A stretch of 64,000 nt of DNA. It comes from Prochlorococcus sp. AG-363-K07. GTDB lineage: Bacteria > Cyanobacteriota > Cyanobacteriia > PCC-6307 > Cyanobiaceae. The DNA lies in the NCBI GenBank assembly GCA_003280225.1, contig QCFO01000006.1, positions 25,959 through 89,958 on the forward strand. Reading direction: 5' to 3'. Positions 1 through 10,026 of the stretch are shown here, in pieces. The position numbers were made by a program, and so were the translations under genes. Below the pieces are notes generated by a model. It made no database searches, was not told the origin of the DNA, and saw only the letters and a list, made by a program, of their open reading frames with translations. Positions within the stretch are counted from its first letter, which is position 1. The number at the start of each line of letters is the position of its first letter.

Positions 1-469
1 AAGAATAGTTGTAATAATGAGCATTAAATTGCGTAAAAATCTTTGAATTCTTCTTTGGTAGAATTTCCCAGTCAGCTTATCTCGCTTATTGATCAGAATT
101 CTCCTTCTTGCATGAAGCCGAAAAAGTTTTTGTGTATAAACAGACGTAGATTCTTTAATGACTGGAAGATAAATATGTTTTTGTATTTTATTGAGCCACG
201 TTTCACTTTTAAAGATAGCTCTAATTCTTATTTGATAAAGTTGAAATAGTTCTTTGATTATCTGATTGATTTCTTTGTCTGTTTTATCAATCTCATGACT
301 GAGATCAGTTACCGTTGCTTTTTGATTATTATCTGGATTGAATTTTTGTATTGAGATATGTCTCTGTTTGAAATAGAGCCATTTCTGTTTAAGCTTATTA
401 GTTTTGAATTTCAATTAGCTTTTATCCGGTTGAATTAGTAGTCACTACTTTATTTACAATAAAGAATTG

Positions 470-715
470 TTATTTCGTTGGGTCAGGGAGAATAAATGGA
501 GGGCAATCATTCAGAGATGACTTTCCGTAAGTTTCATATTCCTTATAGCCTCCCATTTTCCCATTAGTTTTCATTAGTGCACTAGTAAAAGCCAATAGAA
601 GGAAGACTGTTGGGGCACCTATTATTAGTGCAGCACCAAAAATATAACCAATTAAAAATTCTGGAAAAGTATGATTTCCTAAAAACTCATGTGTTCCCAA
701 AAGAAAATTAATCAT
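470..715 (-). CDS. small membrane protein, unknown function
   Basis: 81-aa ORF with one hydrophobic segment (FLIGYIFGAALIIGAPTVFLLLAFTSALM) and a conserved-looking tail; flanked by noncoding DNA. Confidence 0.6.
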   Translation of the reverse strand: MINFLLGTHEFLGNHTFPEFLIGYIFGAALIIGAPTVFLLLAFTSALMKTNGKMGGYKEYETYGKSSLNDCPPFILPDPTK

Positions 716-963
716 TTTTGATTTTTTGCTTATCCCTCCATAATAGTCTATTGCCTGAGGCGGATTCTATCTTTGCTTTTTAAGTTGTTAATCTTTGACC
801 TCACATTGCTTGGAGCCTCCCTAGCAATGGATTCCATGCATATACATATATTTTACTCTAGACTTCTTTCCCAGAGTTAGTCTAGGGAGTGTGTTATTGA
901 AGCGACAAATCAGACCAATCTCCAACTAAGATTTATTGGAACTGTACTTTGCAAATCTTTTCT

Positions 964-1290
964 ATGTCAGAGGTGAGATCTTTTCATGTGTTATTGGCGC
1001 CATTAGGCCAGCTGAGTGGGAATGGCCAATTGCGTGAAACTGTTCAAGAACGGCGTAAGCGTAAAGGAGATAATGTACCTTTCTGGTATCTTTCTCCTGA
1101 GTTGGTGCGTAAATTTAATTTGCCTGGCTCTGGCTTAGAGGGCGTGGTTGCAGAAGAGATCACAGCAATTAATTGGCTTAAGTTGCGTTTTGGAGGAGAA
1201 AGTATTACTGCGGAATTAGATTTAGAGCAATTACGTGAATTTGCGAGTGGCTTGCCTCCAGGACCAGTCTTTAGGGATATTAGTATTTAA
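964..1290 (+). CDS. conserved hypothetical protein (cyanobacterial)
   Basis: ORF with ATG at 964 (track starts at TTG 949); no competing ORF. Confidence 0.65.
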   Translation: MSEVRSFHVLLAPLGQLSGNGQLRETVQERRKRKGDNVPFWYLSPELVRKFNLPGSGLEGVVAEEITAINWLKLRFGGESITAELDLEQLREFASGLPPGPVFRDISI

Positions 1291-1372
1291 TGAAAGCATC
1301 ATTCTCTGACTTTATTAATCGATCTATTTGGTTTTATAAGGTTATGGCTAATCTCTATAAATCTTTTATTCA

Positions 1373-1741
1373 ATGAAACCTCCACTTCATCCTGTCACGA
1401 TTCACTATCGCAAAGATGGTCGTAAAGTAACCTTTGATGTTCCGGAGGGAGAATATATTCTTCGTACTTTTGAGGCTAATGGAGAAAAGATTCCTTACTC
1501 ATGCCGCAATGGTTGCTGTACAACCTGTGCTGTCAAGGTTCTATCAGGTGAAATCGATCAAAGAGATGGAATAGGTTTATCTTTAGAGATGCAGGCAAGA
1601 GGTTATGCGCTGCTATGTATAGCGAAAGCAATAGGTCCTCTTGAAGTGGAAACTCAAAATGAAGATGAAGTGTATGAAATGCAGTTTGGTGATTATTTAA
1701 AAAGTACTAAAGCACAACCTGGAAGCCCCTTCGATATATAG
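1373..1741 (+). CDS. 2Fe-2S plant-type ferredoxin
   Basis: 122 aa with the 2Fe-2S cysteine motif CRNGCCTTC and downstream LLCIAKA. Confidence 0.9.
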   Translation: MKPPLHPVTIHYRKDGRKVTFDVPEGEYILRTFEANGEKIPYSCRNGCCTTCAVKVLSGEIDQRDGIGLSLEMQARGYALLCIAKAIGPLEVETQNEDEVYEMQFGDYLKSTKAQPGSPFDI

Positions 1742-1794
1742 TTCCATCTAATTCTTATTTAGAGATCCGGTTGTATATAACTTTATTGTTTATT

Positions 1795-2844
1795 TTATAC
1801 ATATCTGACTGCGTCAGTTTTTTGCATTGGTAGAGCAAATTGTCTAATTATTAATGATATGAATTTGCTTAGCGCTACTGGTTTTGCTATGCCAGAGCTT
1901 TTTCTCCATTTACGGAATGCACTCAATATTTCAGTTCTCATTTGCAAAAATCGTCCATCTTCAAAGTTGTAGACCCATGGAAATGCATTCCTAGAGGTGT
2001 TATTGGTTTGGATAATTACTTCTTCATCAAAAAGTTCAGGGTCTATACCTAAAAGTTCATAGAAATCACCCCTTTCGCAGACAGTCAGAGTATGAGTAAG
2101 AAAAACTGTCCAAAGGAAAAAACGACTGAGCATTTTTCCGCGGAATCCTTTTGTCATACCCGGCCAGCAACGCATCATGAGATTTATGCAGTCACCATGT
2201 CTATTTTCGTCTTGGCACCAAGGTTCAAAGAAATCAAATAATGGTGCACAAGCTTTTTCTGGATGAGCTTTTAGGTGCCTATTAATTAAGATGTAACGCC
2301 AATATCCAATTTTTTCTGAAAGATAAAGGGAGTAAAGAACCCAGCTGAGAGGGAAAAAAGTCGCAGCTCGTTTCTTACCTAAATTAGGTAAATCAACGTT
2401 AATTCCTTCAGACTTTAGTGCTCGTCCTAAAAAGCCTGCATGCCGTGCCTCATCTCTGGCAAGAAAAGTAAAGAATTGACCTAGTTCCGTACGACCTGAT
2501 TTTTTGAATCGGTTGGAAATCTCTTTAAAAAGCAAAAATCCAGAGAATTCTGAGACAACTGATCTAACTAAGTAACTCTCATAGATAGCCTTGTCTTTAG
2601 GAGAGAGCTCCTGCAGTCTATCGAGAGAAGCTTTTCGATCAAAATGTTTGAGATTGTAATCAGCTTCCATCTCCTTGAATATTGCCTCGAAATCTTTACG
2701 GGCTATTTCCAGGTCAGTTTTGGCCGCTTTGTCGAATTCTGTAGTGTAAAACCTTGGTGTTAAAAGATTCTCATCAAGGTGGGGAGGAAGTTCGTTTCTC
2801 CCGGCAGGTGTCTGAACCTCAAGTTTAGGAGCAGTCGCTGTCAT
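1795..2844 (-). CDS. acsF: Mg-protoporphyrin IX monomethyl ester (oxidative) cyclase, aerobic diiron type
   Basis: 349 aa; NLLTPRFYTTEFDKAA and diiron ligands in FLARDEARHAGF / DENRHGD. Confidence 0.95.
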   Translation of the reverse strand: MTATAPKLEVQTPAGRNELPPHLDENLLTPRFYTTEFDKAAKTDLEIARKDFEAIFKEMEADYNLKHFDRKASLDRLQELSPKDKAIYESYLVRSVVSEFSGFLLFKEISNRFKKSGRTELGQFFTFLARDEARHAGFLGRALKSEGINVDLPNLGKKRAATFFPLSWVLYSLYLSEKIGYWRYILINRHLKAHPEKACAPLFDFFEPWCQDENRHGDCINLMMRCWPGMTKGFRGKMLSRFFLWTVFLTHTLTVCERGDFYELLGIDPELFDEEVIIQTNNTSRNAFPWVYNFEDGRFLQMRTEILSAFRKWRKSSGIAKPVALSKFISLIIRQFALPMQKTDAVRYV

Positions 2845-3070
2845 TACCTTATCCTGACGTGTCTGAGATTTTAAGTCCTGGATTGAGCTAATAGTTGCTT
2901 CCTAATGAGAAACTATCTTGAATAGCAACAATAAAGTAGTATTTTGCGCTAATGACACTAGATGTAGTGCCATGCTGATTAGATGCCTACCGAGCATTCC
3001 CTATGAGAGTTTTGGGTAACTCTTAAGCTTGTCCTTAATAGAGTGAACGTTTTTCTATTACGTTGGATAT

Positions 3071-4129
3071 ATGTCTGAGATTCTATTTAATGGGACTTAT
3101 TTATCTAGTAAGGACACTGGTATTGGTGTAGTTGCTAAAAATTTGATTTCTAATCTTTCTTCTGAAAAGTTTAAATTACTTGCTCCAGGTGGACCAAGTA
3201 ATGATAGAAGCATATTCGTACCATCTAATCTGTCTTATGAAGATGGCTCGGCAGGACATATGCGAAGACTTTTTTGGTTGCAACGCAATATTGCGAGGAT
3301 CATGAGACAAGAAAACCTGGATATCTTTTTCTCTCCTTTACCAGAAGCACCTTTATTTAAAAAGATCAGATCTATTGTTTTAGCTCATGATTTGATACCA
3401 ATTCGTTATCCCAGTAAGCCTTTACTACTGGCTTATAATCTTTCATATGTACCTATAGTTTTACATCAGGCAGAATTAGTTTTGTGTAATTCAGAAGCAA
3501 CTTGCAGAGAGATGAATCAAATATTGAGAGTACCTTCGAAAAAACTTATTCCAATTAGATTAGGTTTTGATTCGACTAAATATTATCCAGGCTCGCATAA
3601 AAGAAGCAATTTTTTCCTCGTTCTTGGTAGGCATAATCCGCATAAGAATTTAAAAAGGCTAATCAAAGCGTTCTCTATGGTTTCAAACAAAGATTATAAA
3701 TTGGTTTTTGTAGGACCATTTGATTCAAGATATACACCGGTTTTGCAAGAGTTTGCATCAGAGTTAAATGTAGCTAATGATTGCGAGTGGAAAGGATGGA
3801 TTGATGATATTGACAAGGTGAATTTGCTTCAGGAATGCAGAGCTTTAATAATTCCGAGTCTATGGGAAGGGTTTGGCCTGCCGGCCTTGGAGGCTATGGC
3901 ATGCGGAACTCTTGTGATTTCATCAGATCGTGGAGCATTGCCTGAGGTTGTAGGCAATGCAGGAATTTTTGTGGACCCTCTTTCGTCTGAAATGATGGCA
4001 AGTACTATTGAAGAGGTAATAAATTCAAATTCTTTAATTCATAAAGCTCAAGAACAAGGACCTCTTCAAGCATCATTATTTAATTGGAAAAGAACAGCGG
4101 ATGAAATTTATAGGCTTATATATAGATAA
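3071..4129 (+). CDS. glycosyltransferase family 1 (GT-B)
   Basis: 352 aa; PSLWEGFGLPALEAMACGTLVISSDRGALPEVVG motif. Confidence 0.9.
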   Translation: MSEILFNGTYLSSKDTGIGVVAKNLISNLSSEKFKLLAPGGPSNDRSIFVPSNLSYEDGSAGHMRRLFWLQRNIARIMRQENLDIFFSPLPEAPLFKKIRSIVLAHDLIPIRYPSKPLLLAYNLSYVPIVLHQAELVLCNSEATCREMNQILRVPSKKLIPIRLGFDSTKYYPGSHKRSNFFLVLGRHNPHKNLKRLIKAFSMVSNKDYKLVFVGPFDSRYTPVLQEFASELNVANDCEWKGWIDDIDKVNLLQECRALIIPSLWEGFGLPALEAMACGTLVISSDRGALPEVVGNAGIFVDPLSSEMMASTIEEVINSNSLIHKAQEQGPLQASLFNWKRTADEIYRLIYR

Positions 4130-4311
4130 TTACTGTTTTAATATGATTTCTAAATGTCTAGTAGTGGAAAGATCTAACTCCATGTGAATAAGATAAGAAG
4201 ATAAACTTTTTGCTAGTATAAAGATGATTATTTTTTGTATATTAAGATTCGATCTGGAGGTGATCAGGGCCTCAATTTTTCTGAGAATTATGAGATTGAA
4301 CTAAAGAATAA

Positions 4312-6192
4312 TTAAGATAAGCAAATCTTGCTATATTGAGACTGTTCTCCATTACCCTTTTCTATATTTGTCATGTCTCTAAAACTATCTGAGTTTTCCC
4401 TAAGATAATTGAAATTACCTGATGCTTTTATTCTACCATTGTCGAATTCATAAATTCTATCTGCTCTAATTACAGTGGATAATCTGTGGGCAATTATGAC
4501 TAATGTGCATCGCCTTCCAATATATTCAATTGCATTCATGAGTTCGGCTTCAGTTTTATTATCCAGAGCGCTAGTGGCTTCGTCCAAAACTAAAAACTTA
4601 GCTTCTCTATAAAAGGCTCTTGCTATGGCTAATCTTTGCCTTTGTCCACCAGATATTCTTATGCCATTTTCACCTATTCGTGTATAAATTCCTTGCGGCA
4701 TATTTGCTACTAGATCAGCTAGTTGAGCTGCTTCTAAGGATTCCCATATTTTGTCTTCATTTATTTTTTCTGGTTCAAGTCCATATGCGATATTTTCAAT
4801 AATGTTTGTATTCAGTAAATTGATAGTTTGAGGAACATATGAACAGCATGCTTGCCAAGCAGGAACTTCATTGTCGCTTAATTCAACTCCGTCAAGTTCT
4901 ATTGAACCATGAGTAGGTCTTAAAAGAGCTAAAAGTTGATTTGCAGCAGTACTTTTTCCGCTTCCTGTTTTGCCTACAAATGCGACTCGAGAACCTATTT
5001 GGATAGTGATATTGATGTCACTAAGTACATCTTTTTTGCTATTTGGATAGCGGTAGGTTAAATTTTTAAGTCTAATACTTGTCCTAGGTTCAATACCTTT
5101 TGGTGAAGGAACATCTTTGGACCGTAGTGTCAACCTTTCAGTAGGTAATTCAATTAGTTTGAGTGTTTCCTTGAGGTCTGGTAATCCAGCTCTTAATGAA
5201 GTTAGTGCTTTCAGTGAATCTTGAAGCGGAGGAGTTAGTTTTAATGAAGCAACAGCAATTGTTGCAAGAAATGGTACTGTTCTCGCTATATCTGAAATAT
5301 TTGAACTATTGATCAATATTGGGATCATCCCAAGCCCAAATATTAAGGTAATTCCAAAAGGTTCAACGAGCGCTCTAGGAGCTTCTGGCAGGACTTCTGC
5401 TTTCCACATAACTGGCATAGAATTTCTGCCAGCTTTGGAATATTTCCTTTCAAAATATTGTTCTGAACCTGTTAAGTGAACATCAATTATTGTTCTAATC
5501 GATTCAACAAGAATATTATTAGTATTTTTTTCAAATTCAATTCTTTTTTTAGATCCAAATCTAACAAATGGTGTGATACTCAGTGAAATAGTCAAGAAGC
5601 ATATCAACATACATATTATTAATGTTAATGCAACTGTCTTTGCAATTATCAAAACGCATATTGAAAGAAAAACTACCACAAACAAGCTGCTAATTAATTG
5701 CAATAGTGGTAGTACTACAAGATCTGATATCCTAGAGATAGTAGTTAAAACAGTTGTAGCATAGTCACTCTGTTTCCTTCCAAGGAAGAATTCGTATTTT
5801 TGAGCCAGTATTTTGTGCTGGGCCAGTTCAGAAAGGTCTTGCCAAATTCCACTTTTGAGCCTGTATTGACATCCTTTTAAAAATAATTTTAAGAAAGATG
5901 CGATCCAATTACTAAGTATATATAAGATTACTAATCCTAGAACTTTGATGCGTGGATCTTCTGTGAAAACATCTGCAAAGGGAATGGCTGGCTTGTTTGG
6001 TACCCCTACTACAACATTAAATAAACGAGCTACAAGTGTTACTACAAATACATCTGATAACCCTGACAAAATTGCCACTGGCACAAGAAGAAGAAGCGAT
6101 CTTTTCCTTCTTCTTGAAAGTTTTTTTTGAAGCCTCACCAGAAGCTTTATAGTTTCGCTGCTTCGGATAGCAATCATATTTAGAACATACAC
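4312..6192 (-). CDS. ABC exporter, fused permease and ATPase
   Basis: 626 aa; Walker A GKTGSGKST, signature ISGGQRQRLAIARA, Walker B FLVLDEATSALD, N-terminal TM region. Confidence 0.92.
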   Translation of the reverse strand: MYVLNMIAIRSSETIKLLVRLQKKLSRRRKRSLLLLVPVAILSGLSDVFVVTLVARLFNVVVGVPNKPAIPFADVFTEDPRIKVLGLVILYILSNWIASFLKLFLKGCQYRLKSGIWQDLSELAQHKILAQKYEFFLGRKQSDYATTVLTTISRISDLVVLPLLQLISSLFVVVFLSICVLIIAKTVALTLIICMLICFLTISLSITPFVRFGSKKRIEFEKNTNNILVESIRTIIDVHLTGSEQYFERKYSKAGRNSMPVMWKAEVLPEAPRALVEPFGITLIFGLGMIPILINSSNISDIARTVPFLATIAVASLKLTPPLQDSLKALTSLRAGLPDLKETLKLIELPTERLTLRSKDVPSPKGIEPRTSIRLKNLTYRYPNSKKDVLSDINITIQIGSRVAFVGKTGSGKSTAANQLLALLRPTHGSIELDGVELSDNEVPAWQACCSYVPQTINLLNTNIIENIAYGLEPEKINEDKIWESLEAAQLADLVANMPQGIYTRIGENGIRISGGQRQRLAIARAFYREAKFLVLDEATSALDNKTEAELMNAIEYIGRRCTLVIIAHRLSTVIRADRIYEFDNGRIKASGNFNYLRENSDSFRDMTNIEKGNGEQSQYSKICLS

Positions 6193-6603
6193 TCTTAAGT
6201 AGCATTTTCTTAGTATAAAGGCCAGTTTCTTGAGTGTTTTAGTAAGATTAGAGTCACTATTTATATTGAGTTTTGTGATTGAAGTCTATATATTTCATAG
6301 CCTTTTGCCGACTATATTCTTTGGCTAGTGTAATTTCTCAAAAACTAAATTTTTTCTTATTAGAAGCTGATTGTGTTACTCTAAAAGAGTTATTCTCTTG
6401 AAAAATGTAAAAGAATTCATACAAATATGACGAAATTGCTTATGGTAAATCTCTTAATCATGTAAGCGATATTCAAGACTTTGGATAAGCTGCTTATTGT
6501 TTGACTGACCTCGAATTTATTCTGTTTTCTTTGCTGGGATAAGTTTTGATGCTATTTGTTCTTACGATATCGCTTTTCAAATGAAACTATTGTGTAGTTA
6601 TCT

Positions 6604-6903
6604 TCAGCCTAATCCCATTAATGAAGATATGAAAGCTGGGAGTGGAAGCTTGGAAGTAATTGTCGCGAGTAAAGCCATGTCGAACTCATGAACTTTTGGA
6701 ACGGTTTTATCTAACAGAAAAATCGCAAGATATGGAATATTCATCGCGATCTGCCATCGCCACTTGTAAGTCAGTATCCCCCATGCCTTTTTGGCATATT
6801 TTCTTTGGCGATCAGTTAGTTTTTCCCATTTACTTGAAGCGAATTGTTTTAGACGATCTTGGAGACCTACTTGTGAGAAAGCGCCCTGTGATTGCATTGC
6901 CAA
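6604..6903 (-). CDS. conserved hypothetical protein
   Basis: 99-aa ORF with amphipathic N-terminus and a hydrophobic segment. Confidence 0.6.
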   Translation of the reverse strand: MAMQSQGAFSQVGLQDRLKQFASSKWEKLTDRQRKYAKKAWGILTYKWRWQIAMNIPYLAIFLLDKTVPKVHEFDMALLATITSKLPLPAFISSLMGLG

Positions 6904-7074
6904 TGATTATCTGAGGATTGCAGTTATAACGCATAGGCGTATTTACTTAGTGACTTCTAGGTGCAGTTTCTCTTCTGTTAGGTCGATATTTTTGTTTCAT
7001 AAGTCGATTGGATAGATCTCATTGCAAGGCTCATAGAGTACTTATTTGTATTTTCTGGATGATGCGATGCCCTG

Positions 7075-7420
7075 GCTTAAGAAACAGGCCCTTGCGAAAC
7101 CGTCGGACCTGGGTGATGGGGACTAATTTTTTAATGTCAATTGTTTTAGGAGGCCTTCCAGCCCCCGTGGATCAATTGGGTGATAAGGCTGATCTAACCC
7201 CATCTCCTCAAGAAGTTCAGGCAGCTACTGGAGCAGTCTGACGGGAGAAACGAACGATGTTGTTCGCAGTTACGAGTTTGCTCTTACCGAGCAGGCTTCA
7301 GTCACCCTCCTCATACCCCGTCGAAACCATTGCAGCCCCTTGGAATATGAAATGGAGCTGAGCGGAATCGAACCGCTGTCCGAGATACTGGTGTGGATCA
7401 CCTAGTCCAAAAAAATGGAC
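7075..7420 (-). ncRNA. ssrA: two-piece (circularly permuted) tmRNA gene; outer ends approximate
   Basis: Minus strand reads T-arm/acceptor 3' strand (..GGTTCGATTCCGCTCAGCTCCA, ends ~7353), then a 13-nt spacer, then tmRNA 5' strand GGGGCTGCAATGGTTTCGACGGGG (starts 7339), then tag ORF GCG..GCC TGA (7267-7217) = ANNIVRFSRQTAPVAA*. Confidence 0.93.
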
Positions 7421-7490
7421 GACGATATTCTTGCAGGTATTGTTCTAGATTTTTTAGAAAAAGTATTTTGTTGAATAATCGGAATAGACA

Positions 7491-8615
7491 ATGCAGGCAA
7501 TAGCAGTACTTCCACCAGGAATGGAAGATCAAGGAGCGAAGGAGCTGTTAACTCTTGGGGCTAAGTCTGTACGGTTACGTCAGAGGAGTGTTGCTTTTGA
7601 AGCTGATACTGCTTGTTTTTATAGAATTCATTTAAAGGCTCGTTTGCCTTTTCGTCTTTTGCGTGAAGTTGCTAGGTTCTCTTGTGATGATCCAGAGTCG
7701 TTATATATCGGGATCCAAAAGGCTTTTGATTGGAGGCATTGGTTGCCTCCCTCGACTAGCTTTAGGGTAGATGTATCAGGGAGTTCTAAGCATTTAAACC
7801 ATAGTCATTTTACAGCTTTGCAAGTAAAGAATGCGTTAGTAGATCTTCAAAGAGATATTTGGGGTAAGCGCTCTGTTATCGATCTTGAACAGCCACATTT
7901 ATGTTTGCATGTACATTTAAATTCTCAAGGCGCAGTTTTGAGTCTAGATGGCTCAGCCGAAAGTTTGCATAAGCGTGGATATAGGCCTGCGATGGGGGTT
8001 GCGCCTTTGAAGGAGAATCTTGCGGCTGGTTTAATTGAAATGACTGGATGGGATGCTGATATGCCACTTGTGGACCCTTTGTGTGGATCTGGGACGTTAC
8101 TTATTGAGGCAGTATCTTCAGCATTAAGAATGGCCCCAGGTTTAAATCGTCCTTTTTTGTTGATGAATTGGATTGATTTTGATGAGAATCTTTGGATGAA
8201 AGAGAAACAGTTAGCAAAGTCGCTTCAATGCTTGGGTAGAGATTTACCCTTAATTATTGGTTGTGAGCATGATCCATTGATAGCAAAACAAGCACAAGAA
8301 AATATTTGTTCGGCGGGTTTAGAGAGATTGATTCAAATTAAAAATCTACATTTTAGGGACCTTTTACTTACTCCACAGCGAGGATTGATTGTTTGCAATC
8401 CTCCTTATGGTAAGCGAATTGGTTTACCAGAAGAATTGAAATCTCTTTATTCAGAATTAGGCGAGTTCTTGAAGAGTCGGGCATCTGGTTGGCAATTCTG
8501 GCTATTGAGTGGAAATCGAGATTTGTCGCCTTTTCTTCGAATGAAATCCAGTCGTAAAATTCCTGTTAGCAATGGGGGTATAGATTGTCGTTGGATGCAA
8601 TATTTAATTCGGTAA
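7491..8615 (+). CDS. RNA/DNA N2-G or N6-A methyltransferase (THUMP/RlmL-like)
   Basis: 374 aa; DPLCGSGTLLIEA and IVCNPPYGKRIG motifs. Confidence 0.88.
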   Translation: MQAIAVLPPGMEDQGAKELLTLGAKSVRLRQRSVAFEADTACFYRIHLKARLPFRLLREVARFSCDDPESLYIGIQKAFDWRHWLPPSTSFRVDVSGSSKHLNHSHFTALQVKNALVDLQRDIWGKRSVIDLEQPHLCLHVHLNSQGAVLSLDGSAESLHKRGYRPAMGVAPLKENLAAGLIEMTGWDADMPLVDPLCGSGTLLIEAVSSALRMAPGLNRPFLLMNWIDFDENLWMKEKQLAKSLQCLGRDLPLIIGCEHDPLIAKQAQENICSAGLERLIQIKNLHFRDLLLTPQRGLIVCNPPYGKRIGLPEELKSLYSELGEFLKSRASGWQFWLLSGNRDLSPFLRMKSSRKIPVSNGGIDCRWMQYLIR

Positions 8616-8618
8616 AAG

Positions 8619-9005
8619 TTATGATTTGCCTAGAACAGCTTTGGTGGTTTTGGATATTCCTTGTAGGGTTTCAGGCAAGTATGGACCTTTCACTAAATGA
8701 CCTCCAATCCTCAGGCTAATGCCTGCAAGTGAAAGATTAATTGATGCAAGTAAAATTAAAGTCCATTCTATTTTCCAACTTAATATATCCTGCAACCAAA
8801 TTACTAAAATAATTTCGCTTGCTAATAAGGCAAATAACATTAAAAATCCTCCCATAGCTAGAAAAATGCCTCCACTGATTAGGCGTCTTTTTTCACGATC
8901 CATTTCTTGAAGAGCGATTCTTACATGCAGGTCCATTACTGAACTGGCTAATGCAGTGACTCTTGCGGCTGCTCCAAGTCCTCGATTTTTTTGGGATTCG
9001 CTCAT
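8619..9005 (-). CDS. phage-holin-like / DUF1469-type membrane protein
   Basis: 128 aa, two hydrophobic segments; start overlaps the stop of the next upstream ORF. Confidence 0.6.
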   Translation of the reverse strand: MSESQKNRGLGAAARVTALASSVMDLHVRIALQEMDREKRRLISGGIFLAMGGFLMLFALLASEIILVIWLQDILSWKIEWTLILLASINLSLAGISLRIGGHLVKGPYLPETLQGISKTTKAVLGKS

Positions 9006-9472
9006 GAGTTTCTTCTCCCTCCAGCAAGCACCATTCCGAGCAGCATGCCTAGTCCTGCTGCAATACCAATAGCCATGAGTGGTTGTTTTCTAATGGGCTG
9101 TTCGATTTTTGGCCGCAGTGTTTTGTTTAAATCATCTAGAAGCTCTTCTAATTGTTTCTCTAATGGCTCAAGGTTAGTTGCGATTTCTTGGGTATGGTCG
9201 CTTGCAGAATTTAAAAGTTCCTCTAATTGTTCTTGAACAACGAGTGTTGTTCTATCCGAGTGTTTAGATATCACTTTGATTACTTCATCAAGGCTGCCTC
9301 TTGTGGCTTCGAGAGTTTGTTTGGCTAGATCAGGCCATCTCTCTTGAATTTTGGGGAGCAAGCTTTCAAAGCTCTCACTGAACCATTGATCAGAAGAAAG
9401 ATCAGGCTCCTTCTCTGGGGAATCTTCAAGTTCAGTTCTAGCTTCGCAGGATGCGGAATTCGTGGATTCCAT
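9002..9472 (-). CDS. conserved hypothetical protein, DUF883-like
   Basis: 156 aa, helical N-terminus and C-terminal glycine-rich TM (PLMAIGIAAGLGMLLGMVLAGGRR). Confidence 0.6.
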   Translation of the reverse strand: MESTNSASCEARTELEDSPEKEPDLSSDQWFSESFESLLPKIQERWPDLAKQTLEATRGSLDEVIKVISKHSDRTTLVVQEQLEELLNSASDHTQEIATNLEPLEKQLEELLDDLNKTLRPKIEQPIRKQPLMAIGIAAGLGMLLGMVLAGGRRNS

Positions 9473-9693
9473 AAGATCCTGATGGTTTCACAGAGCTTAG
9501 GAAGACTTGACCATTATTGAAACCTTTTGTCCTTGATTTTTCCATATTCAACTAAGTCAGGATCTTGGTTGTCAGTCTTCTGAACGCGATCTGCTTGAGT
9601 GTTTTGAGAAAAACCAAACGTCGCCTTTGCTTACATTTATTGCCTAATAAATACTTCTAGTGCTAGACGTCTTTAGTAATTTACTTGGCGATC

Positions 9694-9825
9694 ATGGACG
9701 TTGGCCTGTCCGGAATTCTTTTTGCTTCGGGTACTCTTCCTACTTCTCTTGGCTTGATTGCAGCATCTATAGCAGGTGCTGGAAGCTTGCTTTTAATAGC
9801 CTTGAGATTTGTTCCGCAGGATTAA
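9694..9825 (+). CDS. small membrane protein (43 aa), not in ORF track
   Basis: ATG..TAA translating MDVGLSGILFASGTLPTSLGLIAASIAGAGSLLLIALRFVPQD. Confidence 0.5.
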   Translation: MDVGLSGILFASGTLPTSLGLIAASIAGAGSLLLIALRFVPQD

Positions 9826-10026
9826 ACCATTCTTGGAAACTGAGGAATATCCTCTGTTTCCAAAATCCTGTCAATGTGGAGCTTAAGCAAATTCCTTTTT
9901 TAAGGGATGTATTTTGCTGTCCATTTTTCAAAAATCCTTACTTATTTAATACAGGCTAGTTGTATTCAAACTATTTCTTAATTCTTTCCTTAAAAATAAA
10001 CCTTTTTTTATACAAAGTATTCTCAC

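Noticed and set aside
43-249. 68-aa ORF at the left end
   Set aside because: Low-complexity AT-rich translation with no recognisable domain
7008-7241. 77-aa ORF
   Set aside because: Lies over the tmRNA gene in the opposite direction
9660-9959. 99-aa ORF
   Set aside because: Cys/Phe/Ser-rich odd composition; overlaps a more plausible small membrane ORF (9694-9825)
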